A DNA stretch of 64,000 bases, from assembly GCF_949987515.2 (NCBI RefSeq), contig NW_027192658.1, positions 2,790,001 through 2,854,000 on the forward strand. The letters are read 5' to 3'. Under the pieces are notes generated by a model. It was not told where the DNA came from. It ran no database searches and saw only the letters and a program-made list of their open reading frames with translations. Within the stretch, counting starts at the first letter, position 1. Each line of letters starts with the position of its first letter. The position numbers were made by a program, and so were the translations under genes. The DNA is from Delphinus delphis. Its lineage: Eukaryota; Chordata; Mammalia; Artiodactyla; Delphinidae. Below are positions 23,693 to 37,905 of this stretch, piece by piece.

Positions 23693-25270
23693 TTAAAACC
23701 TATGGATTGCTATGTCTCCGAAAGAGAATCAAGCATGTGTACAGGGGCATAAACGCAGCAGTGATAGGATTGGAGAGGTTCGGTGAGCAAATGAAGACCC
23801 TTTGAAGTCATATTGCATGGTACCCATTCCACGGGTCTTAACTCTCCAGGTTTAAGGTATTCTTCCTTCAGCTAAAACATGCATGTGGAACCCAAGTATG
23901 ATCAACCATGTGAACGGGAGACGTGTTCAAATATGTCTCAGTTTTCCTCCCCTGGTACTCGGGTGCAACATTCCAGACGCTTAACTAACACTCTCCCCAC
24001 TTGGAGAGTCAGCGCCTTTAACCTCCTGTTTGGCCCAGTTTGCAATTTCTGCGGAAGATGAACAGGAATAGCGAGAACCAATGAGAGACTAGCTGGAGGT
24101 GTCTGGACGGGCAAATTTAACTCTCATTTCCCACCAGGAAGAGGAAATAACCAAAGGCTCAGCGTGCCGTGCCGGAACCAGATTAGGGACTGAAGCCATC
24201 CTGCAGTGTTGCGGCCAGGTCACAAGAAAGCGAGTTGAAGAAAGGAGCTCAGGGGCACTGTAATTCACAAACCTGCAGAGTTATAAATGACAGCTATCGT
24301 CCAAAAATAGACTGAAGTAAGGCTGCCAAGAGGACTTGAAAGCGGGGCAGAATTGCAGGAAACCGATTTCAGGAGGTAGACTGGAATTGCATTGAAAGCA
24401 TAGGAAAAGAGGCAGAACGTCCACAATGATGCACTTGGCCAAAAAGGGCGTATGTGTTTTTTCCTGAATATATTCAGGAAAAAACGCATACGCCCTTTTT
24501 GGACAACCAAGCAAGCTTGCAAAGGAAATCTGCACTACAATGAAGTCTCACTTCCCCCCGGTCAAAAGGGCCATCTGAAAAAAGTGTAAAATCCAGAAAG
24601 GCAGGACAGGCCATGGAGAACTGGGAGCCTTGTTATGCTGATGGGCGGGATGTAAATTGCCAACAGACACTCGGGAGAAGTGTATGGTGTTTCCTGAAAC
24701 ATCTAAAAAACAAAGCAACAGAGCCTAGGGCACTGCCACTTATGGTCCTATAGCTTAGGGAAATTAAAATCAAAAAGACACAGCCACCCCAAAGTTTGGG
24801 ACGCCTCTGTTTACAAGAACCTCGTTTACAGTACAAGTTCAACATCGCAGAAAGTGAAAAATGGATAAAGAAGTTGTGGTATTTACTTACAAAGCAATAT
24901 CACTCAGCAATGAAATCTATGTCATCAGGCCCTTAGCATCACAATGAGTGGATTCAGGTATGATGATTCTAACTGAAATAAGTCACACAGAAAAAGAAAC
25001 ATCATAAGATATCAGTAATACACGGAATGTAAACTTGGCTACACAGGAACTGAATTACAGAACAGAACAGGGTCTCAAATTTAGAAAACCAACTTATGCT
25101 TGCTTAAGGGTAAAGGTGAGTTGGGGTGCTGCATAAAACCAGAGATTGAAATGAGCACAGATAAAGTTCCTTAAGTCAAATATGGAATAGACAAGAGCTA
25201 CTCCTTGCTCAACGAAATGGACTCAACACCGCATATTAAACGCCTAAGATGTACCTGACTTGTAAGTATC
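23693..25270 (+). repeat. Satellite monomer 16, HOR type H (1,578 bp)
   Basis: The palindrome at 24435-24506 has two mismatches (t at 24,455, a at 24,503). Type H marks are gcttaactaac, gggactgaag and the one-base deletion ctaagatgtacc. The joint between HOR units lies inside it. Confidence 0.95.
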
Positions 25271-26850
25271 TTAAAACCTATGGATTGCTATGTCTCCGAA
25301 AGAGAATCAAGCATGTGTACAGGGGCATAAACGCAGCAGTGATAGGATTGGAGAGGTTCGGTGAGCAAATGAAGACCCTTTGAAGTCATATTGCATGGTA
25401 CCCATTCCACGGGTTTCAACTACCCAGGTTTAAGGTATTCTTCCTTCAGCTAAAACATGCATGTGGAACCTAGAGTATGATCAACCATGTGATCGGGAGA
25501 CGTGTTCAAATATGTCTCAGTTTTCCTCCCCTGGTACTCGGGTGCAACATTCCAGACGCTTTACTAACACTCTCCCCACTTGGAGAGTCAGCGCCTTTAA
25601 CCTCCTGTTTGGCCCAGTTTGCAATTTCTGCGGAAGATGAACAGGAATAGCGAGAACCAATGAGAGGCTAGCTGGAGGTGTCTGGACGGGCAAATTTAAC
25701 TCTCATTTCCCACCAGGAAGCGGAAATAACCAAAGGCTCAGCGTGCCGTACCGGAACCAGATTAGGGCCTGAAGCCATCCTGCGGTGTTGCGGCCAGCTC
25801 AAAAGAAAGCGAGTTGAAGAAAGGAGCTCAGGGGCACTGTAATTCACAAACCTGCAGAGTTATAAATGACAGCTATCGTCCAAAAATAGACTGAAGTAAG
25901 GCTGCCAAGAGGACTTGAAAGCGGGGCAGAATTGCAGGAAACCGATTTCAGGAGGTAGACTGGAATTGCATTGAAAGCATAGGAAAAGAGGCAGAACGTC
26001 CACAATGATGCACTTGGCCAAAAAGGGCGTATGCGTTTTTTCCTGAATATATTCAGGAAAAAACGCATACGCCCTTTTTGGCCAACCAAGCAAGCTTGCA
26101 AAGGAAATCTGCACTACAATGAAGTCTCACTTCCCCCCGGTCAAAAGGGCCATCTGAAAAAAGTGTAAAATCCAGAAAGGCAGGACAGGTCATGGAGAAC
26201 TGGGAGCCTTGTTATGCTGATGGGCGGAATGTAAATTGCCAACAGACACTCGGGAGAAGTGTATGGTGTTTCCTGAAACATCTAAAAAACAAAGCAACAG
26301 AACCTAGGGCACTTCCACTTATGGTCCTATAGCTTAGGGAAATTAAAATCAAAAAGACACAGCCACCCCAAAGTTTGGAATGGCTCTGTTTACAAGAACC
26401 TCGTTTACAGTACAAGTTCAACATCACAGAAAGTGAAAAATGGATAAAGAAGTTGTGGTATTTACTTACAAAGCAATATCACTCAGCAATGAAATCTGTG
26501 TCATCAGGCCCTTAGCAGCACAATGAGTGGATTCAGGTATGATGTTTCTAACTGAAGTAAGTCACACAGAAAAAGAAACACCATAAGATATCAGTAATAC
26601 ATGGAATGTAAACTTGGCTACACAGGAACTGAATTACAGAACAGAACAGGGTCTCAAATTTAGAAAACCAACTTATGCTTGCTTAAGGGTAAAGGTGAGT
26701 TGGGGTGCTGCATAAAACCAGAGATTGAAATGAGCACAGATAAAGTTCCTTAAGTCAAATATGGAATAGACAAGAGCTACTCCTTGCTCAACGAAATGGA
26801 CTCAACACCGCATATTAAACGCCTAAGAATGTACCTGACTAGTAAGTATC
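25271..26850 (+). repeat. Satellite monomer 17, HOR type A (1,580 bp)
   Basis: The palindrome at 26014-26085 is perfect. It matches monomer 9 at a shift of 12,635 bp. Confidence 0.95.
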
Positions 26851-28429
26851 GTAAAACCTATGGATTGCTATGTCTCCGAAAGAGAATCAAGCATGTGTAC
26901 AGGGGCATAAACGCAGCAGTGATAGGATTGGAGAGGTTCGGTGAGCAAATGAAGACCCTTTGAAGTCATATTGCATGGTACCCATTACACGGGTCTTAAC
27001 TTTCCAGGTTTAAGGTATTCTTCCTTCAGCTAAAACATGCATGTGGAACCCAAGTATGATCAACCATGTGAACGGGAGACGTGTTCAAATATGTCTCAGT
27101 TTTCCTCCCCTGGTACTCGGGTGCAACATTCCAGACGCTTTACTAACACTCTCCCCACTTGGAGAGTCAGTCCCTTTAACCTCCTGTTTGGCCCAGTTTG
27201 CAATTTCTGCGGAAGATGAACAGGAATAGCGAGAACCAATGAGAGACTAGCTGGAGGTGTGTGGACGGGCAAATTTAACTCTCATTTCCCACCAGGAAGA
27301 GGAAATAACCAAAGGCTCAGCGTGCCGTGCCGGAACCAGATTAGGGCCTGAAGCCATCCTGCAGTGTTGCGGCCAGGTCACAAGAAAGCGAGTTGAAGAA
27401 AGGAGCTCAGGGGCACTGTAATTCACAAACCTGCAGAGTTATAAATGACAGCTATCGTCCAAAAATAGACTGAAGTAAGGCTGCCAAGAGGACTTGAAAG
27501 CGGGGCAGAATTGCAGGAAACCGATTTCAGGAGGTAGACTGGAATTGCATTGAAAGCATAGGAAAAGAGGCAGAACGTCCACAATGATGCACTTGGCCAA
27601 AAAGGGCGTATGCGTTTTTTCCTGAATATATTCAGGAAAAAACGCATACGCCCTTTTTGGCCAACCAAGCAAGCTTGCAAAGGAAATCTGCACTACAATG
27701 AAGTCTCACTTCCCCCCGGTCAAAAGGGCCATCTGAAAAAAGTGTAAAATCCAGAAAGGCAGGACAGGCCATGGAGAACTGGGAGCCCTGTTATGCTGAT
27801 GGGCGGGATGTAAATTGCCAACAGACACTCGGGAGAAGTGTATGGTGTTTCCTGAAACATCTAAAAAACAAAGCAACAGAGCCTAGGGCACTGCCACTTA
27901 TGGTCCTATAGCTTAGGGAAATTAAAATCAAAAAGACACAGCCACCCCAAAGTTTGGGACGCCTCTGTTTACAAGAACCTCGTTTACAGTACAAGTTCAA
28001 CATCGCAGAAAGTGAAAAATGGATAAAGAAGTTGTGGTATTTACTTACAAAGCAATATCACTCAGCAATGAAATCTATGTCATCAGGCCCTTAGCATCAC
28101 AATGAGTGGATTCAGGTATGATGATTCTAACTGAAATAAGTCACACAGAAAAAGAAACATCATAAGATATCAGTAATACACGGAATGTAAACTTGGCTAC
28201 ACAGGAACTGAATTACAGAACAGAACAGGGTCTCAAATTTAGAAAACCAACTTATGCTTGCTTAAGGGTAAAGGTGAGTTGGGGTGCTGCATAAAACCAG
28301 AGATTGAAATGAGCACAGATAAAGTTCCTTAAGTCAAATATGGAATAGACAAGAGCTACTCCTTGCTCAACGAAATGGACTCAACACCGCATATTAAACG
28401 CCTAAGAATGTACCTGACTAGTAATTATC
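26851..28429 (+). repeat. Satellite monomer 18, HOR type B (1,579 bp)
   Basis: The palindrome at 27593-27664 is perfect. It has gagccctg (c near 27,788), shared only with monomer 26. Confidence 0.95.
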
Positions 28430-30008
28430 GTAAAACCTATGGATTGCTATGTCTCCGAAAGAGAATCAAGCATGTGTACAGGGGCATAAACGCAGCAGTG
28501 ATAGGATTGGAGAGGTTCGGTGAGCAAATGAAGACCCTTTGAAGTCATATTGCATGGTACCCATTACACGGGTCTCAACTCTCCAGGTTTAAGGTATTCT
28601 TCCTTCAGCTAAAACATGCATGTGGAACCCAAGTATGATCAACCATGTGAACGGGAGACGTGTTCAAATATGTCTCAGTTTTCCTCCCCTGGTACTCGGG
28701 TGCAACATTCCAGAAGCTTTACTAACACTCTCCCCACTTGGAGAGTCAGCGCCTTTAACCTCCTGTTTGGCCCAGTTTGCAATTTCTGCGGAAGATGAAC
28801 AGGAATAGCGAGAACCAATGAGAGGCTAGCTGGCGGTGTGTGGACGGGCAAATTTAACTCTCATTTCCCACCTGGAAGAGGAAATAACCAAAGGCTCAGC
28901 GTGCCGTACCGGAACCAGATTAGGGCCTGAAGCCATCCTGCGGTGTTGCGGCCAGCTCAAAAGAAAGCGAGTTGAAGAAAGGAGCTCAGGGGCACTGTAA
29001 TTCACAAACCTGCAGAGTTATAAATGACAGCTATCGTCCAAAAATAGACTGAAGTAAGGCTGCCAAGAGGACTTGAAAGCGGGGCAGAATTGCAGGAAAC
29101 CGATTTCAGGAGGTAGACTGGAATTGCATTGAAAGCATAGGAAAAGAGGCAGAACGTCCACAATGATGCACTTGGCCAAAAAGGGCGTATGCGTTTTTTC
29201 CTGAATATATTCAGGAAAAAACGCATACGCCCTTTTTGGACAACCAAGCAAGCTTGCAAAGGAAATCTGCACTACAATGAAGTCTCACTTCCCCCCGGTC
29301 AAAAGGGCCATCTGAAAAAAGTGTAAAATCCAGAAAGGCAGGACAGGCCATGGAGAACTGGGAGCCTTGTTATGCTGATGGGCGGGATGTAAATTGCCAA
29401 CAGACACTCGGGAGAAGTGTATGGTGTTTCCGGAAACATCTAAAAAACAAAGCAACAGAACCTAGGGCACTTCCACTTATGGTCCTATAGCTTAGGGAAA
29501 TTAAAATCAAAAAGACACAGCCACCCCAAAGTTTGGAACGGCTCTGTTTACAAGAACCTCGTTTACAGTACAAGTTCAACATCGCAGAAAGTGAAAAATG
29601 GATAAAGAAGTTGTGGTATTTACTTACAAAGCAATATCACTCAGCAATGAAATCTGTGTCATCAGGCCCTTAGCAGCACAATGAGTGGATTCAGGTATGA
29701 TGATTCTAACTGAAGTAAGTCACACAGAAAAAGAAACATCATAAGATATCAGTAATACACGGAATGTAAACTTGGCTACACAGGAACTGAATTCCAGAAC
29801 AGAACAGGGTCTCAAATTTAGAAAACCAACTTATGCTTGCTTAAGGGTAAAGGTGAGTTGGGGTGCTGCATAAAACCAGAGATTGAAATGAGCACAGATA
29901 AAGTTCCTTAAGCCAAATATGGAATAGACAAGAGCTACTCCTTGCTCAACGAAATGGACTCAACACCGCATATTAAACGCCTAAGAATGTACCTGACTTG
30001 TAAGTATC
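28430..30008 (+). repeat. Satellite monomer 19, HOR type C (1,579 bp)
   Basis: The palindrome at 29172-29243 has the ggacaa outer mismatch. A private cagaagcttt replaces cagacgcttt near 28,712. Confidence 0.95.
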
Positions 30009-31588
30009 TTAAAACCTATGGATTGCTATGTCTCCGAAAGAGAATCAAGCATGTGTACAGGGGCATAAACGCAGCAGTGATAGGATTGGAGAGGTTCAGT
30101 GAGCAAATGAAGACCCTTTGAAGTCATATTGCATGGTACCCATTCCACGGGTTTCAACTACCCAGGTTTAAGGTATTCTTCCTTCAGCTAAAACATGCAT
30201 GTGGAACCTAGAGTATGATCAACCATGTGATCGGGAGACGTGTTCAAATATGTCTCAGTTTTCCTCCCCTGGTACTCGGGTGCAACATTCCAGACGCTTT
30301 ACTAACACTCTCCCCACTTGGAGAGTCAGTCCCTTTAACATCCTGTTTGGCCCAGTTTGCAATTTCTGCGGAAGATGAACAGGAATAGCGAGAACCAATG
30401 AGAGACTAGCTGGAGGTGTCTGGACGGGCAAATTTAACTCTCATTTCCCACCAGGAAGAGGAAATAACCAAAGGCTCAGCGTGCCGTGCCGGAACCAGAT
30501 TAGGGCCTGAAGCCATCCTGCGGTGTTGCGGCCAGGTCACAAGAAAGCGAGTTGAAGAAAGGAGCTCAGGGGCACTGTAATTCAAAAACCTGCAGAGTTA
30601 TAAATGACAGCTATCGTCCAAAAATAGACTGAAGTAAGGCTGCCAAGAGGACTTGAAAGCGGGGCAGAATTGCAGGAAACCGATTTCAGGAGGTAGACTG
30701 GAATTGCATTGAAAGCATAGGAAAAGAGGCAGAACGTCCACAATGATGCACTTGGCCAAAAAGGGCGTATGCGTTTTTTCCTGAATATATTCAGGAAAAA
30801 ACGCATACGCCCTTTTTGGCCAACCAAGCAAGCTTGCAAAGGAAATCTGCACTACAATGAAGTCTCACTTCCCCCCGGTCAAAAGGGCCATCTGAAAAAA
30901 GTGTAAAATCCAGAAAGGCAGGACAGGCCATGGAGAACTGGGAGCCTTGTTATGCTGATGGGCGGGATGTAAATTGCCAACAACCACTCGGGAGAAGTGT
31001 ATGGTGTTTCCTGAAACATCTAAAAAACAAAGCAACAGAACCTAGGGCACTTCCACTTATGGTCCTATAGCTTAGGGAAATTAAAATCAAAAAGACACAG
31101 CCACCCCAAAGTTTGGAACGGCTCTGTTTACAAGAACCTCGTTTACAGTACAAGTTCAACATCACAGAAAGTGAAAAATGGATAAAGAAGTTGTGGTATT
31201 TACTTACAAAGCAATATCACTCAGCAATGAAATCTGTGTCATCAGGCCCTTAGCAGCACAATGAGTGGATTCAGGTATGATGATTCTAACTGAAGTAAGT
31301 CACACAGAAAAAGAAACATCATAAGATATCAGTAATACACGGAATGTAAACTTGGCTACACAGGAACTGAATTCCAGAACAGAACAGGGTCTCAAATTTA
31401 GAAAACCAACTTATGCTTGCTTAAGGGTAAAGGTGAGTTGGGGTGCTGCATAAAACCAGAGATTGAAATGAGCACAGATAAAGTTCCTTAAGTCAAATAT
31501 GGAATAGACAAGAGCTACTCCTTGCTCAACGAAATGGACTCAACACCACATATTAAACGCCTAAGAATGTACCTGACTAGTAAGTATC
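30009..31588 (+). repeat. Satellite monomer 20, HOR type D (1,580 bp)
   Basis: The palindrome at 30752-30823 is perfect. It is like monomer 12 except for ctggaggtg in place of ctggcggtg. Confidence 0.95.
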
Positions 31589-33168
31589 TTAAAACCTATG
31601 GATTGCTATGTCTCCGAAAGAGAATCAAGCATGTGTACAGGGGCATAAACGCAGCAGTGATAGGATTGGAGAGGTTCGGTGAGCAAATGAAGACCCTTTG
31701 AAGTCATATTGCATGGTACCCATTACACGGGTCTCAACTCTCCAGCTTTAAGGTATTCTTCCTTCAGCTAAAACATGCATGTGGAACCTAGAGTATGATC
31801 AACCATGTGAACGGGAGACGTGTTCAAATATGTCTCAGTTTTCCTCCCCTGGTAGTCGGGTGCAACATTCCAGATACTTTACTAACACTCTCCCCACTTG
31901 GAGAGTCAGCGCCTTTAACCTCCTGTTTGGCCCAGTTTGCAATTTCTGCGGAAGATGAACAGGAATAGCGAGAACCAATGAGAGGCTAGCTGGAGGTGTC
32001 TGGATGGGCAAATTTAACTCTCATTTCCCACCAGGAAGAGGAAATAACCAAAGGCTCAGCGTGCCGTACCGGAACCAGATTAGGGCCTGAAGCCATCCTG
32101 CGGTGTTGCGGCCAGCTCAAAAGAAAGCGAGTTGAAGAAAGGAGCTCAGGGGCACTGTAATTCACAAACCTGCAGAGTTATAAATGACAGCTATCGTCCA
32201 AAAATAGACTGAAGTAACGCTGCCAAGAGGACTTGAAAGCGGGGCAGAATTGCAGGAAACCGATTTCAGGAGGTAGACTGGAATTGCATTGAAAGCATAG
32301 GAAAAGAGGCAGAACGTCCACAATGATGCACTTGGCCAAAAAGGGCGTATGCGTTTTTTCCTGAATATATTCAGGAAAAAACGCATACGCCCTTTTTGGC
32401 CAACCAAGCAAGCTTGCAAAGGAAATCTGCACTACAATGAAGTCTCACTTCCCCCCGGTCAAAAGGGCCATCTGAAAAAAGTGTAAAATCCAGAAAGGCA
32501 GGACAGGCCATGGAGAACTGGGAGCCTTGTTATGCTGATGGGCTGGATGTAAATTGCCAACAGACACTCGGGAGAAGTGTATGGTGTTTCCGGAAACATC
32601 TAAAAAACAAAGCAACAGAACCTAGGGCACTTCCACTTATGGTCCTATAGCTTAGGGAAATTAAAATCAAAAAGACACAGCCACCCCAAAGTTTGGAACG
32701 GCTCTGTTTACAAGAACCTCGTTTACAGTACAAGTTCAACATCGCAGAAAGTGAAAAATGGATAAAGAAGTTGTGGTATTTACTTACAAAGCAATATCAC
32801 TCAGCAATGAAATCTGTGTCATCAGGCCCTTAGCAGCACAATGAGTGGATTCAGGTATGATGATTCTAACTGAAATAAGTCACACAGAAAAAGAAACATC
32901 ATAAGATATCAGTAATACATGGAATGTAAACTTGGCTACACAGGAACTGAATTACAGAACAGAACAGGGTCTCAAATTTAGAAAACCAACTTATGCTTGC
33001 TTAAGGGTAAAGGTGAGTTGGGGTGCTGCATAAAACCAGAGACTGAAATGAGCACAGATAAAGTTCCTTAAGCCAAATATGGAATAGACAAGAGCTACTC
33101 CTTGCTCAACGAAATGGACTCAACACCGCATATTAAACGCCTAAGAATGTACCTGACTTGTAAGTATC
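31589..33168 (+). repeat. Satellite monomer 21, HOR type E (1,580 bp)
   Basis: The palindrome at 32332-32403 is perfect. Private variants are ccagcttta near 31,745 and agtaacgctg near 32,217. Confidence 0.95.
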
Positions 33169-34748
33169 TTAAAACCTATGGATTGCTATGTCTCCGAAAG
33201 AGAATCAAGCATGTGTACAGGGGCATAAACGCAGCAGTGATAGGATTGGAGAGGTTCAGTGAGCAAATGAAGACCCTTTGAAGTCATATTGCATGGTACC
33301 CATTCCACGGGTTTCAACTACCCAGGTTTAAGGTATTCTTCCTTCAGCTAAAACATGCATGTGGAACCTAGAGTATGATCAACCATGTGATCGGGAGACG
33401 TGTTCAAATATGTCTCAGTTTTCCTCCCCTGGTACTCGGGTGCAACATTCCAGACGCTTTACTAACACTCTCCCCACTTGGAGAGTCAGTCCCTTTAACA
33501 TCCTGTTTGGCCCAGTTTGCAATTTCTGCGGAAGATGAACAGGAATAGCGAGAACCAATGAGAGACTAGCTGGAGGTGTCTGGACGGGCAAATTTAACTC
33601 TCATTTCCCACCAGGAAGAGGAAATAACCAAAGGCTCAGCGTGCCGTGCCGGAACCAGATTAGGGCCTGAAGCCATCCTGCGGTGTTGCGGCCAGGTCAC
33701 AAGAAAGCGAGTTGAAGAAAGGAGCTCAGGGGCACTGTAATTCACAAACCTGCAGAGTTATAAATGACAGCTATCGTCCAAAAATAGACTGAAGTAAGGC
33801 TGCCAAGAGGACTTGAAAGCGGGGCAGAATTGCAGGAAACCGATTTCAGGAGGTAGACTGGAATTGCATTGAAAGCATAGGAAAAGAGGCAGAACGTCCA
33901 CAATGATGCACTTGGCCAAAAAGGGCGTATGCGTTTTTTCCTGAATATATTCAGGAAAAAACGCATACGCCCTTTTTGGCCAACCAAGCAAGCTTGCAAA
34001 GGAAATCTGCACTACAATGAAGTCTCACTTCCCCCCGGTCAAAAGGGCCATCTGAAAAAAGTGTAAAATCCAGAAAGGCAGGACAGGCCATGGAGAACTG
34101 GGAGCCTTGTTATGCTGATGGGCGGGATGTAAATTGCCAACAGACACTCGGCAGAAGTGTATGGTGTTTCCTGAAACATCTAAAAAACAAAGCAACAGAG
34201 CCTAGGGCACTGCCACTTATGGTCCTATAGCTTAGGGAAATTAAAATCAAAAAGACACAGCCACCCCAAAGTTTGGGACGCCTCTGTTTACAAGAACCTC
34301 GTTTACAGTACAAGTTCAACATCGCAGAAAGTGAAAAATGGATAAAGAAGTTGTGGTATTTACTTACAAAGCAATATCACTCAGCAATGAAATCTATGTC
34401 ATCAGGCCCTTAGCATCACAATGAGTGGATTCAGGTATGATGATTCTAACTGAAATAAGTCACACAGAAAAAGAAACATCATAAGATATCAGTAATACAC
34501 GGAATGTAAACTTGGCTACACAGGAACTGAATTACAGAACAGAACAGGGTCTCAAATTTAGAAAACCAACTTATGCTTGCTTAAGGGTAAAGGTGAGTTG
34601 GGGTGCTGCATAAAACCAGAGATTGAAATGAGCATAGATAAAGTTCCTTAAGTCAAATATGGAATAGACAAGAGCTACTCCTTGCTCAACGAAATGGACT
34701 CAACACCGCATATTAAACGCCTAAGAATGTACCTGACTAGTAAGTATC
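33169..34748 (+). repeat. Satellite monomer 22, HOR type F (1,580 bp)
   Basis: The palindrome at 33912-33983 is perfect. All type F marks are present. Confidence 0.95.
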
Positions 34749-36327
34749 CTAAAACCTATGGATTGCTATGTCTCCAAAAGAGAATCAAGCATGTGTACAG
34801 GGGCATAAACGCAGCAGTGATAGGATTGGAGAGGTTCGGTGAGCAAATGAAGACCCTTTGAAGTCATATTGCATGGTACCCATTACACGGGTCTCAACTC
34901 TCCAGGTTTAAGGTATTCTTCCTTCAGCTAAAACATGCATGTGGAACCCAAGTATGATCAACCATGTGAACGGGAGACGTGTTCAAATATGTCTCAGTTT
35001 TCCTCCCCTGGTACTCGGGTGCAACATTCCAGACGCTTTACTAACACTCTCCCCACTTGGAGAGTCAGCGCCTTTAACCTCCTGTTTGGCCCAGTTTGCA
35101 ATTTCTGCGGAAGATGAACAGGAATAGCGAGAACCAATGAGAGGCTAGCTGGAGGTGTCTGGACGGGCAAATTTAACTCTCATTTCCCACCAGGAAGAGG
35201 AAATAACCAAAGGCTCAGCGTGCCGTACCGGAACCAGATTAGGGCCTGAAGCCATCCTGCGGTGTTGCGGCCAGCTCAAAAGAAAGCGAGTTGAAGAAAG
35301 GAGCTCAGGGGCACTGTAATTCACAAACCTGCAGAGTTATAAATGACAGCTATCGTCCAAAAATAGACTGAAGTAAGGCTGCCAAGAGGACTTGAAAGCG
35401 GGGCAGAATTGCAGGAAACCGATTTCAGGAGGTAGACTGGAATTGCATTGAAAGCATAGGAAAAGAGGCAGAACGTCCACAATGATGCACTTGGCCAAAA
35501 AGGGCGTATGCGTTTTTTCCTGAATATATTCAGGAAAAAACGCATACGCCCTTTTTGGCCAACCAAGCAAGCTTGCAAAGGAAATCTGCACTACAATGAA
35601 GTCTCACTTCCCCCCGGTCAAAAGGGCCATCTGAAAAAAGTGTAAAATCCAGAAAGGCAGGACAGGCCATGGAGAACTGGGAGCCTTGTTATGCTGATGG
35701 GTGGGATGTAAATTGCCAACAACCACTCAGGAGAAGTGTATGGTGTTTCCTGAAACATTTAAAAAACAAAGCAACAGAACCTAGGGCACTTCCACTTATG
35801 GTCCTATAGCTTAGGGAAATTAAAATCAAAAAGACACAGCCACCCCAAAGTTTGGAACGGCTCTGTTTACAAGAACCTCGTTTACAGTACAAGTTCAACA
35901 TCACAGAAAGTGAAAAATGGATAAAGAAGTTGTGGTATTTACTTACAAAGCAATATCACTCAGCAATGAAATCTGTGTCATCAGGCCCTTAGCAGCACAA
36001 TGAGTGGATTCAGGTATGATGATTCTAACTGAAGTAAGTCACACAGAAAAAGAAACATCATAAGATATCAGTAATACACGGAATGTAAACTTGGCTACAC
36101 AGGAACTGAATTACAGAACAGAACAGGGTCTCAAATTTAGAAAACCAACTTTTGCTTGCTTAAGGGTAAAGGTGAGTTGGGGTGCTGCATAAAACCAGAG
36201 ATTGAAATGAGCACAGATAAAGTTCCTTAAGCCAAATATGGAATAGACAAGAGCTACTCCTTGCTCAACGAAATGGACTCAACACCGCATATTAAACGCC
36301 TAAGAATGTACCTGACTAGTAAGTATC
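34749..36327 (+). repeat. Satellite monomer 23, HOR type G (1,579 bp)
   Basis: The palindrome at 35491-35562 is perfect. All type G marks are present. Confidence 0.95.
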
Positions 36328-37905
36328 TTAAAACCTATGGATTGCTATGTCTCCGAAAGAGAATCAAGCATGTGTACAGGGGCATAAACGCAGCAGTGAT
36401 AGGATTGGAGAGGTTCGGTGAGCAAATGAAGACCCTTTGAAGTCATATTGCATGGTACCCATTCCACGGGTCTTAACTCTCCAGGTTTAAGGTATTCTTC
36501 CTTCAGCTAAAACATGCATGTGGAACCCAAGTATGATCAACCATGTGAACGGGAGACGTGTTCAAATATGTCTCAGTTTTCCTCCCCTGGTACTCGGGTG
36601 CAACATTCCAGACGCTTAACTAACACTCTCCCCACTTGGAGAGTCAGCGCCTTTAACCTCCTGTTTGGCCCAGTTTGCAATTTCTGCGGAAGATGAACAG
36701 GAATAGCGAGAACCAATGAGAGACTAGCTGGAGGTGTCTGGACGGGCAAATTTAACTCTCATTTCCCACCAGGAAGAGGAAATAACCAAAGGCTCAGCGT
36801 GCCGTGCCGGAACCAGATTAGGAACTGAAGCCATCCTGCAGTGTTGCGGCCAGGTCACAAGAAAGCGAGTTGAAGAAAGGAGCTCAGGGGCACTGTAATT
36901 CACAAACCTGCAGAGTTATAAATGACAGCTATCGTCCAAAAATAGACTGAAGTAAGGCTGCCAAGAGGACTTGAAAGCGGGGCAGAATTGCAGGAAACCG
37001 ATTTCAGGAGGTAGACTGGAATTGCATTGAAAGCATAGGAAAAGAGGCAGAACGTCCACAATGATGCACTTGGCCAAAAAGGGCGTATGCGTTTTTTCCT
37101 GAATATATTCAGGAAAAAACGCATACGCCCTTTTTGGACAACCAAGCAAGCTTGCAAAGGAAATCTGCACTACAATGAAGTCTCACTTCCCCCCGGTCAA
37201 AAGGGCCATCTGAAAAAAGTGTAAAATCCAGAAAGGCAGGACAGGCCATGGAGAACTGGGAGCCTTGTTATGCTGATGGGCGGGATGTAAATTGCCAACA
37301 GACACTCGGGAGAAGTGTATGGTGTTTCCTGAAACATCTAAAAAACAAAGCAACAGAGCCTAGGGCACTGCCACTTATGGTCCTATAGCTTAGGGAAATT
37401 AAAATCAAAAAGACACAGCCACCCCAAAGTTTGGGACGCCTCTGTTTACAAGAACCTCGTTTACAGTACAAGTTCAACATCGCAGAAAGTGAAAAATGGA
37501 TAAAGAAGTTGTGGTATTTACTTACAAAGCAATATCACTCAGCAATGAAATCTATGTCATCAGGCCCTTAGCATCACAATGAGTGGATTCAGGTATGATG
37601 ATTCTAACTGAAATAAGTCACACAGAAAAAGAAACATCATAAGATATCAGTAATACACGGAATGTAAACTTGGCTACACAGGAACTGAATTACAGAACAG
37701 AACAGGGTCTCAAATTTAGAAAACCAACTTATGCTTGCTTAAGGGTAAAGGTGAGTTGGGGTGCTGCATAAAACCAGAGATTGAAATGAGCACAGATAAA
37801 GTTCCTTAAGTCAAATATGGAATAGACAAGAGCTACTCCTTGCTCAACGAAATGGACTCAACACCGCATATTAAACGCCTAAGATGTACCTGACTTGTAA
37901 GTATC
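36328..37905 (+). repeat. Satellite monomer 24, HOR type H (1,578 bp)
   Basis: The palindrome at 37070-37141 has only the outer ggacaa mismatch. It has aggaactgaag where monomer 16 has agggactgaag. Confidence 0.95.

Larger units (their letters stand above)
11469..24103 (+). repeat. Higher-order repeat unit I, eight monomers, 12,635 bp
   Basis: From about 11,469 the sequence repeats at a shift of exactly 12,635 bp with only scattered single-base differences, although neighbouring monomers differ at many sites. Diagnostic variants recur in the same order: ggacaacc beside the palindrome in monomers 8 and 11, gatgtttct in 9, gtaattatcg ending 10, gaattccag in 11 and 12, ttccggaaac in 11 and 13, taacatcctg in 12 and 14, and acaaccactcagg in 15. 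I label monomers 9-16 types A to H. Confidence 0.93.
24104..36738 (+). repeat. Higher-order repeat unit II, eight monomers, 12,635 bp
   Basis: This is the second full copy, identical in length to unit I. Differences noticed include 24,455 t in unit I against c at 37,090; ggcggtg in monomer 12 against ggaggtg in monomer 20; ccagcttta in monomer 21; gtaacgctg in monomer 21; and cagaagctt in monomer 19. All other type-specific variants agree. Confidence 0.93.
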